Source: Cenococcum geophilum 1.58 (taxonomy: Eukaryota; Ascomycota; Dothideomycetes; Gloniales; Gloniaceae). From it: a stretch of 64,000 nt of DNA. Below the pieces are notes generated by a model that was given only the letters and a program-made list of their open reading frames with translations, was not told the DNA's origin and ran no database searches. Shown here in pieces: positions 24,001 through 36,866 of the stretch (positions are counted from its first letter, which is position 1; each line of letters opens with the position of its first letter). The stretch is from assembly GCA_001692895.1 (NCBI GenBank), contig KV748201.1, positions 806,001-870,000 of the forward strand, written 5' to 3'. Made by a program: the position numbers and the translations under genes.

Positions 24001-25215
24001 CAGAGCACTTATTGCTAATCTTAGTTAAGGCCACTTATTATATTTACCCGATTTAGTTTTACTATTATTTAATTTCTTATATCTAATAGGCTCGCCCTTA
24101 CTATCTTCCTTAGAGCTATATGCTGCTAATTTTAATTAACTTCGCTTCTTACCTTCTCCTAGTTTACTCTTACCGCTAGCCTTACGCAGCGTTAGGACTT
24201 ACTGGCTATCTTTTACGCTACGTCCGTTATGTTTAGGCGCCTTAGATTTAATAGCTAGCGGTATATTATTAGTAGTAGCGACTTAGAAGTTTAAGCTAGG
24301 AGGTAAGAATAATGCTATAAGCACGGCCTCCTTTGTGTTATTTCTCGCTATTTCGCTAAGAGCTGCAATAAGTGTGCCCTTTAACCGTATTACGAGGTTT
24401 TTATATCTCCACAGCAATATATAGATGTTCTTTTTAGGCGGACCGTTAATATTAAGCTCTGTATAGGCTTATAGTTCCTCCTATAGCTTACCTAGAGCTA
24501 TATATAGGTTTCCGCTTATTAGATATAAGACTTAAACCACCCTAACTATTAACTTACCTATTAAGCCTATAGATTAAATTTCAATCTTAATATCTCCTAT
24601 ATTAATTACGTTGCTCGCCGCTAGGGTTACTAGCTAAAGCAAAGGGATACCATATAGTAGGGTTGTAGTAACGTCTATAGGCTATATCGCATGCAGTAGC
24701 TAAGGTGGCGTTATCTTATCTTATACTTTAGTCTTTAGGGGTAACGTATATTTATACAGAGCGTGCCTACTCTTAGAGGTACTTAGTACCCTCCTTACGC
24801 AATTAGAATAAGCACTTCCTATAATTTTTAAAATTACCTATAGTTTCTAATCCAGTAGAGCATTGGCAAATTACAGGAGTTACTTATAAAACTCCTTAAT
24901 ATACCCTTTTTTCATTATTATAGAGTTACCGCGATATATTACGTGCTTAGGCTTAACTTTAATTATAATATCTTTAACTATCTCTTTTAGTCTATTATAG
25001 TTTTTGATGCTTATTCTAAAGCCTTAGGCAATATCTATATCTTTAGTCGGCTTTAGGTTTGCCTTATACTACGCGTCCGGCTTTACTTATATTTATATTA
25101 TTATTAAGTCGCTTATTCGGTTAGGTATATACAATATTACGGCATATATTAAGTAGAAGGTAACTATTAAAGTAAAAGGGCTTTGTACGGTAGCTGGCTA
25201 GCGCTACATTAGCAT
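21070..25215 (-). pseudogene. SNF2-family (SF2) helicase carried by the 20.3-kb element
   Basis: From the ATG at 25215 (MLM) one frame runs about 1380 codons without a frameshift; I checked three motifs for register. The N-terminal half is long and charged. Motif I reads GGGICVDELSAGKTIQIIT (with one stop at Q) at about 23145-23199; motif II reads LWDECYLDAT, a DECH-like box, around 22430-22450; the C-terminal helicase block reads KWILLCTFALIRLAIN, then LLT.IN.RG.TKPV near 21240-21330, matching SNF2 motif VI (QxxGRxxRxGQ). In active SNF2 proteins this ATPase moves along DNA and remodels chromatin. In-frame TAA/TAG at Gln/Arg/Trp positions show RIP. It is divergent from the SF1 gene across a 1.5-kb spacer. 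Confidence 0.82.
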
Positions 25216-26700
25216 AACTCTAGTGTTAGACGTAGTTAGGGGTTAGTTATAGGAGAGATAAAAGATAGAGTAAGTAAAGTTAATTAAAAAGAGGTAAAGA
25301 GGTAAATCTTGCAATTACCCGCACGTGCCCGCATAGAGGTAAAATTGGCTATAGTTTGCTGCTACTAGTTAGGGTAAATACGGCTAGACTTAGTACTATA
25401 CAGTTAAATAAGGGTATAATTATATAACTTATAGGGACTACCCTACCTAGCCTATTTAGGGCTAGGTGGCGGTCTAGTACCACTAAACTCTTATAGTTTT
25501 TAATATAAGCGATTTATTAAGTGCCTATAAAGAGGTAACTAGTTATTACGGTATAGTAGAATATAGGAGGTTATAGGCGTTACTATATTTCTTATTATTA
25601 TATAGAGTTAGTATATATACGCGCCGCCAGAGTTAAAGGGCTAGCCTACGTCTATATATGCGGGCTCTATCGCTGCGAAGTGTTTGCTATATAATAGGTA
25701 GTATTTCTAGTAGATGGTGACGTATTGCACTTATTATAGGCGTCACTATATTTCTTATTGTTATACAAAGTTAGTAAATATACGCGCTACTAAAGTTAGA
25801 GGGCTAGCCTGCGTCTATATATACAGACTTTATTGCTATAAAGTGCTTAGTATATAACAGGTAGTACTTCTAGTAGACGGCGACGTATTACACTTACTTT
25901 ATAATCGCTAGTGTTATTATTATACTATATAGCACTTAAGGGCCTACTAGATAAGTCTATCTAGAATAATAATTATCTAGTATACGGGATTTACGTCTAT
26001 GCATAAATATCTAGTGCTTATTTAAACGCATATCTACTATAAAAGGTAGTAGGAGGTTTTATATCTTATATTATAAGTTTATACAATTAATAGCATTTTA
26101 TAGTATTTTATAACATTTTAGGGCATTTTAGGACAGTAAATATGTTATATATACTAGCATCCAGCTATTTAGCAATATTAACTTATCTTGTTATTTATCT
26201 ATTTAGTATTATATAAGAGGTTAGTATTCTACTATAGTATTTATTGCGTTAAAGTCTCTTAAATTTAATATCTTTATTTTAGATCTGTCTAAAACTATAT
26301 ACAGTTTTATAATATCTTACCTCCCACCCCATACTCTAGCAAGAGATTATTTAGTTAATAATACCTTTTCTCTTACTAATTAAGGGAGGAAAAGACTTAT
26401 ACTTTCTAGCAGTAGTAGGCTGTGCTTATTAGTGATATTTTTAACAGATTATGGTGTTTAAGTTTCTGTTTACCTATAATATAATTAGCCTACCTATAGT
26501 AAAGTACTTTTACTTTACTACTTACTTCTCTTTTCCCTTACCCTTCTATATGTCTATATACTTATATTATAAACTATAAGAGCTTAATAGTACTAGACTA
26601 TTACCTAGCCTATATTAAGAGATAGGCTAGGTAAAGTAGTCCCCGTAACTTATACTATACCGCGCCTTCCTCTATAGGTTAGTCTTATTACTATAAATTT
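25216..26700. other. Spacer between divergent helicase genes
   Basis: No ORF is supported. It contains the 163-bp tandem duplication listed next and probably the promoters of both flanking genes. Confidence 0.5.
25575..25900. repeat. Tandem duplication, two copies of a 163-bp unit
   Basis: Both copies begin AGGCGT(T/C)ACTATATTTCTTATT, at 25575 and 25738, and differ mainly by transitions, so the duplication predates the last RIP cycle. Confidence 0.85.
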
Positions 26701-29700
26701 ACCCTTATACGCATTTAACCTACAAAGTGCATAACTATATGCTTTACCGCCAAGGCCTTACTTATATAATTTTATTAGGGCGCGCCTTATTTCCTTACCT
26801 TTACTAGTTAACCTAACTCTACTAACTACCTACCCTTACTCTTACCCTACTAGTATCCACCTTTATAACCGGTGCCTTTATAGATCTATCTAAGCTATAG
26901 AGCCTTATAATATAGTAAGTCAGCTGCCTTATCTTTGGCCTTAGCTATATAATAGAGAATCTATATTTACTAATATATTTATATAAACTACTACTTAATA
27001 TAGCCTACTACCAAAATAGACCTACCCACTAATTATTTTATAACTCGCGATGTTAACTACGTCCGTAATTACAAAAAGTTCGCTAAAGGTGTTATAGTTT
27101 TTAAGATTGCCTTAACTATAGCATCTACGGGCTCTAGTGTCTCGTAAGGTAATGGTAAAAGCCCTATACTTAATAAGCCTCTTCTTCTAGAGCTCGGCAG
27201 TCTATACCTCTCGGCTAACAACGCTCTAAAATACTATCTCTATTTATTTACCGGCCATATACGCGCCAATTATCCTCTTAAGAAAGCTTCTTAACTTTAT
27301 TACGGCTGCGGTAAAGCCAGTCATCTTAAAGCTAACTACCCTAACCCTATATATAATAATTATAGGGAAGCCGGTTATCTTAAAAGCAACTATTTTAGTA
27401 TAACGTATAACTAATATAGTGCTATAGGCTATAGAAAGCGAGACTGTCCCTAACTATTAGGTAAGAAAAAGCGGACTTACCTAAACTATAGCTCTTTAGA
27501 CCATTAAACTGTCTTTTATAATTAGGTATATAAAAACTATAAAGTTATAGGGTATAATATTAATAATTGCATAAATAAACCTACTTTAATTTAGGTAATA
27601 GACGCCGTAACCGCTTTAGGTAAAGTAGATGTACCAAATACTGCTACTTTAAGTATAGCTGCCACCTCTCTATTACCCAAACCTCTTAATATAGCCGGCT
27701 TTTATCCAGTAGCGGATAACCTAGTAAATAATTTAGATACCTATATAGAGGATAGCAATTCCGTAATAGCCGAACCTTTAGATATACTCTAGCTTCCAAA
27801 TAATAACCACCTTATAGTTTAGTTTATTATGCAAATTATTAAAGAGTATATTATAGCATATAGTATTATGTTCTAGGTATTTTATAAAACCAGTAGAATG
27901 CCTACTCATTATTTATATAAGACGGCGTCTGTCCAATTTATAGATGCTAATATTACTAGCAACGTTAAGGTTAATACTGCTAATACTACTTCTCCGGTTA
28001 CTTAACGACTATTATATCTAACTACACTTAAGTATCTTACTTGCATTCTCCCGCAAGATGCCGCAACCCTACGACTTTACTATATTAGGTTCGTTGTCGC
28101 CTTTAATAAACTCGCATTAGGTACGCGCACATTACTTAGCGAGTACTTCTTCGTTAACAGGGACTTTAGCCTATTTACGCTATAAATCCATAAAGCTTAG
28201 GATATGCTATTAAATAGTCCTGTGGTCATTATCTACTTCTTTATATTAGGCACTAAATAGCTTAATAGTTATATCGCGAGCCTAAACACAAGCCTATAAC
28301 AGTAGAGCGTTAACAATCCTTTAGGTCGCTAGTAGAAGAACTATAATATAAATGTCCAGCTTAGTATATAGCTCTTAGTAGAGGACCGACCATTATATAA
28401 AATCCCCGCGAGGTATTAGTTTAATAGCGTTCTTAAGTATTTTACGGTCTAGTTTTATGCCGCAGTCGCAAGCCTTAAGGCCGTTAATTAGAACCCCTAA
28501 GTACCTACTATTATTCGTCTTATTACCTTCCTAGGTAGCGCGGACCAAGTCTACTACGCTACTATCTAAATAGTTAATAGTCTTACCCTTTACACTAACT
28601 CTATCATTAATATCTTATTTCTAGGTAAAGACGCAGATAGCTAGGCCAGCTAGAAAGGAGTTATTATTAATACTACTCCCTTTAGCTCCGGCTATAACTA
28701 CTATACTTTTATCTTTTAACTATAGGTAGGTTATAAGTTTATACTAAACCCTATATTCGCTCCAGAGCATATCCTAAACAGCGACAACTTTATAATAGTT
28801 AGTGACCTAAGTAAGGCCCTAATTACGGCATAGGGCATTAAATATCTTATAACTAAGCATATCCTTAAGGTTGGAATCTCCTAAAAGATTAATACTCTAC
28901 GCTACCTATAGCAAGGAGGCAACAGTTTCTATATTAAGCGCCAAATTACGCTATCTAACAACTTCACAGATCTCCCACGTATTAATTACTTTAACTGCGA
29001 TATCGCTAAGTATAGGAAGAACTCGGTTAATAATACCCTTAAGGCCGTCTTACCGCTACTTAATAAAGAGTAAATAGATGCCTATACTGCGCTCAAACAT
29101 ATAATAGGCGGTATTTTGCTAATATAAGGCCCTAGTAGTATTAGGAAATCAACCTTCCTAACTATCTTAGTACAATACTAGTATTAACTTAGGTTACCCT
29201 AATAGGATCCTACTAAAATCTAAGTCCTATCGCCGCTCAATTGCCAACTAAATATGCTAGCTAAGACAATTAATAATGCGCTTATGGAGGACTATAAGGC
29301 ACTAATTGCGCAAGGCCGTCCCGCCAAATTTCCTATCGTCCTTTGCCGCCATATGCGCTTAACGGAAACTAAGGTCTATAAGCAGGATGCCGTTATATAG
29401 CGAACAGCGGCAGGTATTAACACTTGTCCTAAGTATTTCAAGGAATAGAATGACTATGCTACAATTAATAAGGACGCGTCTATGCTAAATATAGCATTCC
29501 TACTCTACTGTACGTTTAAGGCTAGTAATACCACCGGCTTTAATAAAAGGTTATAGGTCATAGATTTGTCTAAAGGTTAGTAGTTATTACGCCTTATAGG
29601 TGTCCCGGATAGTAACGGAAACCTATATCCTATTACAGACCCTAATACAACTAAATACGCCAAATTCCGCCAATACTTGCACTAATTTGCGCTTAGTAAT

Positions 29701-31086
29701 AATATAACATAAGACAATAAGATAGGATTAATACTTATAGCTAATATAGTTATTGCAAACCTGGCCAAAAAGGCTAATGTTATTCTTATAACACCTAATG
29801 TAGTCTTATAGACTTATGTATATTCCATTAGCGCTATATACACAGTTTTCTACAATAAGGCTAGGAAGGCGTCTAAGCTAGGTAGTCTTACTAGGTTCGC
29901 TTAGAGTAGACTATATTTAATCTAGGGAGGTCTATAGATCTAGGCTGGCGACCCTATACCTTAGGTTTTCCTTAATAATATATACTAACCAAAACCAATC
30001 CTCGGTCCTAATTTTAATAATCCGTTCTACTATTAGAAATCCATCTCCCTCTATACACGTCTCCTTACGGCTAGTACGGATACGGTGTAGTTTTTACTAT
30101 AATATTAATTTATTAAAGACATTATATGTCTTATAAATGCCGTCCTGCCACATAGCCAGCTTTAGATAAGCCTAATAGTTAAGGACCGAGAGCAGTTAAA
30201 GCTGGCGGCGAGCTTTTTTAAGGATATGCTGCGCTGCGACTACCCTGTCGCCTTTCTTACCGTTAATAGTACTATATAGGTAAATGAGCTTAGCTAATTA
30301 ACGTATAACCTAGTCTACGCTTAACGCACATTTTAGGTAGCTATAGCGCTAATAAACTTTAGATTTAAGCCATTAGAGGTTAGCCTTACCGTTCTATATA
30401 CAGCCTAACTTACCGTCTACTCCGCAGCGCTGCATGCGCTTAAAGAATAGTGCTACGCCCAGCAAGATAGCAATAAGTGGCGGAAATTTACGCCATTAGT
30501 TAGCGAGATTAAGGTCTTTACCGTTAACGGCATCTAAGGCGGCTAGGTGGAGTTATTAGTGTATAATACAACAGTTGCCGATCCGCTAAAATTTGTCTAG
30601 GATATAGTAAGAAACCTTTTTATAATTACTAGACTATAAGCGGGCCTTATTATCGTCGGTAGTCCCTAAGTAGTCTATAATTATTATACTAGCAATAAAA
30701 CCTTTATAAATACCGCGTACTATAAAATTAAAAAGTAGTATAAGGACAATAAGGTATTAATTAACCTTAAGAATCCTAAGCAAAAAGAGCACTTCTAGCA
30801 ACTTATCGCCCTATTCGACGTTAACAAAACTATACAGCGTATCTACTACTAGCGTACAGCCGATTACACGCCTATTTCGTACAGTATAGACGTTAACTTT
30901 AATATTACTATCCCTGACTTCGCGGGTAGAGCAAATATTAGTGGCGCTAGTAATTATACTAAAGTGTAGAACAAGGCCAATAGAGAGGGCGCTAATAATA
31001 ACGGCTAGGACGGTACCGGTAATAATAGCAAGAATAATAATAATAGAGAGGATGTTAGTGGCGTTAGAATATAAGAAGGGTAGTAA
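26701..31086 (+). pseudogene. Zinc-knuckle plus SF1 (Upf1/Dna2-like) helicase carried by the 20.3-kb element
   Basis: One plus-strand frame holds from at least 27001 to 31086; I checked three sites for register. The start is uncertain because an ATG appears lost. Near 27250-27440 are tandem CCHC-type knuckles: YYGCGKASHLKANY, then YNNYREAGYLKSNY and a third ending RKRDCP, with several Cys/His changed to Tyr. The helicase core has a degenerate Walker A (GPSSIRKSTF for GPPGTGKST) at 29128, a TPNVVL block followed by a damaged DEAx-like motif (VFYNKARKASKLGSLTRFA) near 29840-29900, and a QY-type motif (QFLLQYQFIKDI after correcting stops) near 30090-30130. The tail is Asn-rich. SF1 helicases of this type unwind nucleic acid; a role in transposition is inference. 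Confidence 0.72.
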
Positions 31087-31789
31087 AGATAGATATTATA
31101 GACTTTACTAGCAGCAAGACCCTTAAATAGGGACACTAGATAGAAGTTAAGAGCGGCGGTAGCTATAGGCCTTTAGTATTTATAATTTTACTACAGCACT
31201 AGGTAAAATACGGCATATTATAATATTATATATTATAGCTAAATTAAATAGACTCTTAATAATTATAATCTCTAAAATAGATAAGCGTATTACGGTAAAG
31301 ATAGCCTAATTTATAAAGCTTAGTAATTTTAGTTTTTATCCCTTATAGGCTAGCGGTTAATTAATACTAATCCGTAATCTAGATTTTAAGGGGTTGTTTA
31401 ATTATAATCTATCGCTTTTAAATCTAAACTAAAAGTCTAGTAGAAAGAATGCGTTTCTTCCTAATTTAATACACGTCTATAGCTCTATAGGTTATATGGA
31501 CATATACAATCTAAAGCCTTTAAATTTAATTTAAAGTTTAAATAAGGAGCTTTAAGCTCCTAATTTAAACTAATACTAAGACCTCAGTTCAGATTCTGTA
31601 TATAGTAAAGTTGCCAACTTTTTAGTAACTTTTAGCGTGTTTTTTAAAACATTAAAAATTTGTGGCTAAAGTTAAGTTAAACTAGAATTTAATCGAACGG
31701 TTGCCTTAGAATTAAATTAAAGCTTTAAATTAACTCTATTTTAAAGCCCTCATTCTAATTTAAACTTATAACTAAATATTCCCTAAGTA
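31087..31789. other. Intergenic, AT-rich, within the 20.3-kb element
   Basis: No coding frame is supported. It has short AT repeats such as TAAATTTAATTTAAAG near 31520-31560. Confidence 0.4.
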
Positions 31790-33341
31790 CTTAACCAGTC
31801 AGATTATAGTCTAGATATCTCGCCAACAACTACAACTATTATTAATTACTCTCCGTATAGTATAGGCCGCCTCTATTTTTACTAAACTATAACAACCTTA
31901 AATAGGATCTAATCCTTTTCTTACTATAGCTGCTACTAAGGCAACGTGACCTAACGCCCTCTCCTGCTTATATTAGGTATGCTATTCCTAGCATTAGTAC
32001 ACCGTTACTATATCTTAAGAAACTTGTTACTAATACTATAGGCCCTTAGAATAATACCTGTCCTACTATATTAGCTACTAGCTAGTAAAACATAGGACAA
32101 ATATAATATCTATATAGTTGCCCCCAATAGAAGAGCCTATAGTAAAGGCAATTTGCTATACTACGTCTGGATAACCTAAGATTATATATATAGGCAATAA
32201 TCTTAAGGCTTCCTAGTGCAATAGGAGGTCTTGCTATAAGGCAAACTTAACTAAAGTCACTATCTCTACGTAGATTAGATTAACTGTAATTAATTAATAC
32301 CTTTTAGCCCGCCTAGCGAAACGTGTTACGCTAGAGATAGGGCTAGATAAACGTTAGTAATATATTATAATTACAACGGATATCTATATACTATCTCTAC
32401 GGATAGCCGTAAATATAACCTAGCCCACCCTATAATAAACTGCCCTTAATAGAGCAGCCCTTAAGGCCCCATTGTTTTAAATAGGCATAGTCTCTATATA
32501 GGCGGCCTATATCCACTCCTTATTATAATCTACCCCAGCCTCTAAAAACATCTTAACTAGTAGCTAATATTCGACTATGCGTAGGTCTTAAGGTGTATTA
32601 GACAGTAACACTAGACTTAAGGCCACGTCTATACTTAGGACTAAGTTCGTACCATCTAGTTTCCGCCTACAAAGTAGTATAACGAGTTATTTAAGATTAT
32701 AGCCGCAGTTCTATATATAGTTAAGCTAAGACAAACTCTGCGAGTTTACGGTAACTATATGCCCCCTTTCCGCATCTATTATATAGTTAATACTAGGCCG
32801 TCCTAGTACCTTTATCTTCTTATATATATTTAACTATACGCGGGCTAGTATATTCTATATAGCCTTATATACCTATAGCGCTAGTGCCTTCTCGCATTCT
32901 ACCACCTAACGGATAACTTTTTAGATCGCCTACTCGCGTAGTAAATCATTTAGTTATCCGCGAAATAAAATATATAGGATGCCGTCCTTAATAATAACCT
33001 GCTTAAAAGTCCGCTTAATAGTATTAAGTCTCTCCGCAGTAATGCCTAAGCCAGTAATAAGCTATATATCTTTTCGCGGGTCCGTAGCGCTTATAGAGTT
33101 ATACTACGCCGCATTTACGGTATACCGCTGTTATATATCGCGTCCTATTATAAAAAATAGTCTAGTATCCTAAGTAGGGAATAGTAGTATTTAGAATCCT
33201 ATGCTTAGTATAATAGAGAGGCGGCGCAACGTTAGCAATAAGTAGAGTCTCCTAGCCTAACGTAACGTAATCTAGCGTAAATTAGCGCAAAACGCAACGG
33301 GTTACGCTATTTAGCGCGTTAGTATCCACGGACATTGCCAT
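31790..33341 (-). pseudogene. Unrecognised ORF of the 20.3-kb element
   Basis: An ATG at 33341 opens MAMSVDTNALNSVTRCVLR. Within about 200 bp the better frame shifts (intron or indel) and then stays coherent to about 31790, with stops at Gln-like codons. Readable segments include NTIKRTFKQVIIKDGILYIL near 32980, ILARV.LNIYKKIKVLGRPS near 32830, and KMFLEAGVDYNKEWI near 32550. No catalytic motif, zinc finger or membrane segment stands out, and I do not recognise the family. It is divergent from the transposase gene, with a 140-bp gap that may hold a shared promoter. Confidence 0.5.
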
Positions 33342-33479
33342 ACTCTTACTATACTCCTCCTATCTTAACTAGCTTATAATATAATACGAGCCATAAATAC
33401 TACTTTAAACATATAGTTCTACACAGATATTATTTTCGGCTCCCTTCTAACTAAACTATAGTAAATTATAGCTTAATGC

Positions 33480-36400
33480 GGCAATTTATAAATAAGCTCT
33501 ATTTAGCGGCAATATAGAAAGTATAGGACTAAAGTAAAAAGCACGGGCGGTCTAACCTATTATAAATAATATTATCTAAGACAATAGAAATGGAAGAAGG
33601 GTAGATATAAGGGCGTTAATATTAAAGAGACAAATAATAATATACCCTTACGCCATTAAAGCTTAGAGGAGTATTAAATAGCCTATTATAAGGCCGAGCT
33701 AGAGCAATATAATAAGTGGCCACTTACATAATATATAGACGACGATGCACCATCATGCTATTAAACCTTAGAAGGGCATTATATAACTAATTATAAGGCC
33801 GAATCGGAGTAAGGTAATAAGTAGCTACCTATATAAGCTTTAGGTAATAATATTATTAATAAGCTAAATAACAGGGCTGCGGATATGCACTATAATAATA
33901 ATTCTGTAATATTTAATAGGGTATATAACCTAGCGATAGTTAAAACTAATTAGTAAACTTTAACTAGAACATCTATAGACGTCTTTTAGACTAAAATATT
34001 TAAAGAGGCCACTAGCCGCGCTATAAGAAAGCCTCTAGGACGGAACTAAGAAAATCTCTAAACTATAGACAATACTGCGGTAGTATACAATATTATGCCG
34101 CGTATTAAGCATACTAGTAATACACTAGATAAGACACCTCCCCTATTTTATTTATTTAGTAGTAAGGCAGAATACGCACAGGTTTTATAATAGGTAAGCT
34201 ATAGGACTTCTAACTGCGCTATTAACGAGTAGTTTAACAATATTAGGCTTTAGGGAGTATTTGCCAACCATTTTTCTTACTAGAGTGCTAATAATATTAA
34301 AGCAAAACTACTTTTAAAATAGATGTAATCTAAGAGTAATTAACCGCAATAGATTAAAATAATTGTAACTATAGGGGACCAGTAGCTACTAGTACGTCAC
34401 CAAAATATTTTAAAGATCGTGTCCTTCCTTATTAGTTACGGCCCTTTCTAAGGAGACATAACTTTCTTACCAGTAAGGTAGTACTTATTAGTAGGAATAA
34501 GAATATATAATAAGCTTAATACAGTAGACTAGTAGTAGGAGACGCAAGAGTAGCTACCGCTCGGCGCAACTATAGTGCTAATTATATTAGCTAGTAACAA
34601 AACCCAACTAATATAATACGCTGGCGGCAAGAAAGTATAGCCGCTTTATATTTTAATTAGAAACATTAAACTGCGTATTTAATAATCCGTAAATTAACTA
34701 GCCCTATTGCTACTTATATACCTCCTAGTTTATATACCTAGTAACTAAATAATATAACTAGCGGTGTAATATAAGACCGTTACAGCTATCCTTAAACGTA
34801 TACTTCAGCGACAACCCTACTACTAGTATAGTTATGCTAATAATACCTATAGCGTTAGAGAAAGCTAGCAAAGAAGAAGTACGTCTCCTATACGCGAATG
34901 GCTAGAATTAACACTACTTTCTACTTCTAGCTATATTTATAGCTAATTATAAAGAATAGGTTACGCTTATAGGTATTAAAAGTGGCCGTAAATATTCAAC
35001 TTATTATATATATATGAATAAACGGTATAATCTAACGACTGCTATCTAGCGACTATAGCCGTTCCGTATATACTAATTAATAAAAGACCAAATATAAATA
35101 TAGCAGGAAGGTTGCGATACTAATAAAAAGGATAACTTAGATTATATTTAGCCGTTCCATAACTTTATATAGGGCTATAATCTATCTAATATCTACAAGA
35201 TAATAGCGCCTAATTTCCTACACTAGGTGCTTAAAGGCCTTACTAGTAAATATCTTATACACTAAATTAAGGGGCTTATATAAAGCAAAATATAGGCCAG
35301 AAAATATCGGGGCCTTAATATCCCGCGTATAGATAGTCGCGGCTAGGAGATATTAAATATTAATACACTTATTACTACCCGCTTTATATAGGTGGAATAA
35401 TTTACTAATATAATAATATGGGATAGCTAGGTAAATATCGGCTAATAAATAGGAAAAATATATAAATCTCTATTATAATAATTAGTCCCCACTATAACAT
35501 CCTTACTAAAACAGAATAAAGGCGCCATGATATTTATCCGGGCGTTTATAGACTTTACTATACTACCTTAATATATATTACACGATAAATCAACTATCTA
35601 GTACCTAGTAGTAGCTATTTATAGAATAGACAAAATAAAGGATATATTCCTTCCGTTTTAACTAAGTAAGGTAGGACTATTACACTTTAATATTCCTAAG
35701 CTATATGCTATTACCCACTATCTAGAGAGTATCTAATAACTAAAAGTAATTAGAGGTATAAATATAGAGTATTTGGAGCAAGTATATAAGCTATAAAAGG
35801 CATTCTACCGCAGAACTAATAAACGGAACAACTATAAAGAGCAAATGCTATAATATAACACTATATATCTTAACACTATACTTTAGAACGAACTTAAGCT
35901 ATAGGCGTTAACTAATATAATTAATATAGTAGACCTAATAAGCGCAATATAGACAATATAACTAGGCCCTACAGTTAATATATATATATATATTACTCGT
36001 ATATATAAAACTTTAACGACTATATAACTTAGACACTTTAAAATTAGAGAATTAACATATCTATCCAGCGTACGGTTAAGGAGGTACAGCGCTAGATAGA
36101 GATTACTAACCTTATATCTAAACTAGCCCCCTTTATAAGGGAATGCCATAAGCAGATTAACGGAATTTAGTAAATAAACTAGGACGTTAACTAACTAGAG
36201 GCTAATAACGATTAGGTATTAAAGATGCCCTTAAGTATCTATTACAGCGTTATATGCTATATTTACTTTAGGAAGGATACCACTAATACTAATAAGCTTA
36301 ATAAGGTGTTTGCTCGATATACCCTATTATAGGCTAATACTAGAGCCCCCCGCTATAATACTATAATAGTATAAGAATATAAGTAGGCAAATAACAGCCT

Positions 36401-36866
36401 CTATAGCAATAAAGTAGGGAGGCTTTATCTACTATTTATAATCTAGGATACTGGGCGATTAGATAGTAAGGGTAAATACCTAAAATATACTAGTGCGTTA
36501 GTAGAGACCCTTTAAGTTTACGACGGTAGTAAGATTAACGCAAAAACTGGAATGCTTAGAGTGCAAAGTATAAAGCTATTTAACAGTAGGACAAAACGTA
36601 CGTTGGATGCCCTCTAGATATATAACATTAACTATATCGCGAGGCCTATCTCACTTATACCAACAGACATTAATGTTATAGACTATTTCTTTATAAATAA
36701 CTATAGCAATTGGGATATATATAATACTATATATAACAAAGACTTTAAGCAAATAAATAGGGTATAGGTTAATGCATATATAAGGAAACAGGCTTACACT
36801 AGGCGGTAAATAAATACGACTTAGCTAAAATAGCGGCAAGTTATAACTAGCGGCGCCAGATTATAA
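33480..36866 (+). pseudogene. Plavaka-type transposase (RNase H-like fold), RIP-degenerate
   Basis: The N-terminus has a damaged zinc-finger-like block ending STGGLTYYKRYY near 33550. The catalytic region is diagnostic: LPLGATIVLIILASNKTQLI near 34554-34610, where the family's SDKTQL Asp reads Asn at 34596-34598; then after a change of frame IIAPNFLHQVLKGL near 35200-35250 (family TPDxLHQ; Asn at 35212-35214); FNIPKLYAITHYLESI at 35686-35733; and NIEYLEQVYKL with Glu kept. The C-terminal block (KVGRLYLLFIIQDTGRLDSKGKY... , then FFINNYSNWDIYN) near 36410-36730 also fits. Frame goes 0, 1, 0 (mod 3), so introns or small indels are present. It would cut and join the element ends. Two lost Asp codons make it inactive. 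Confidence 0.82.
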
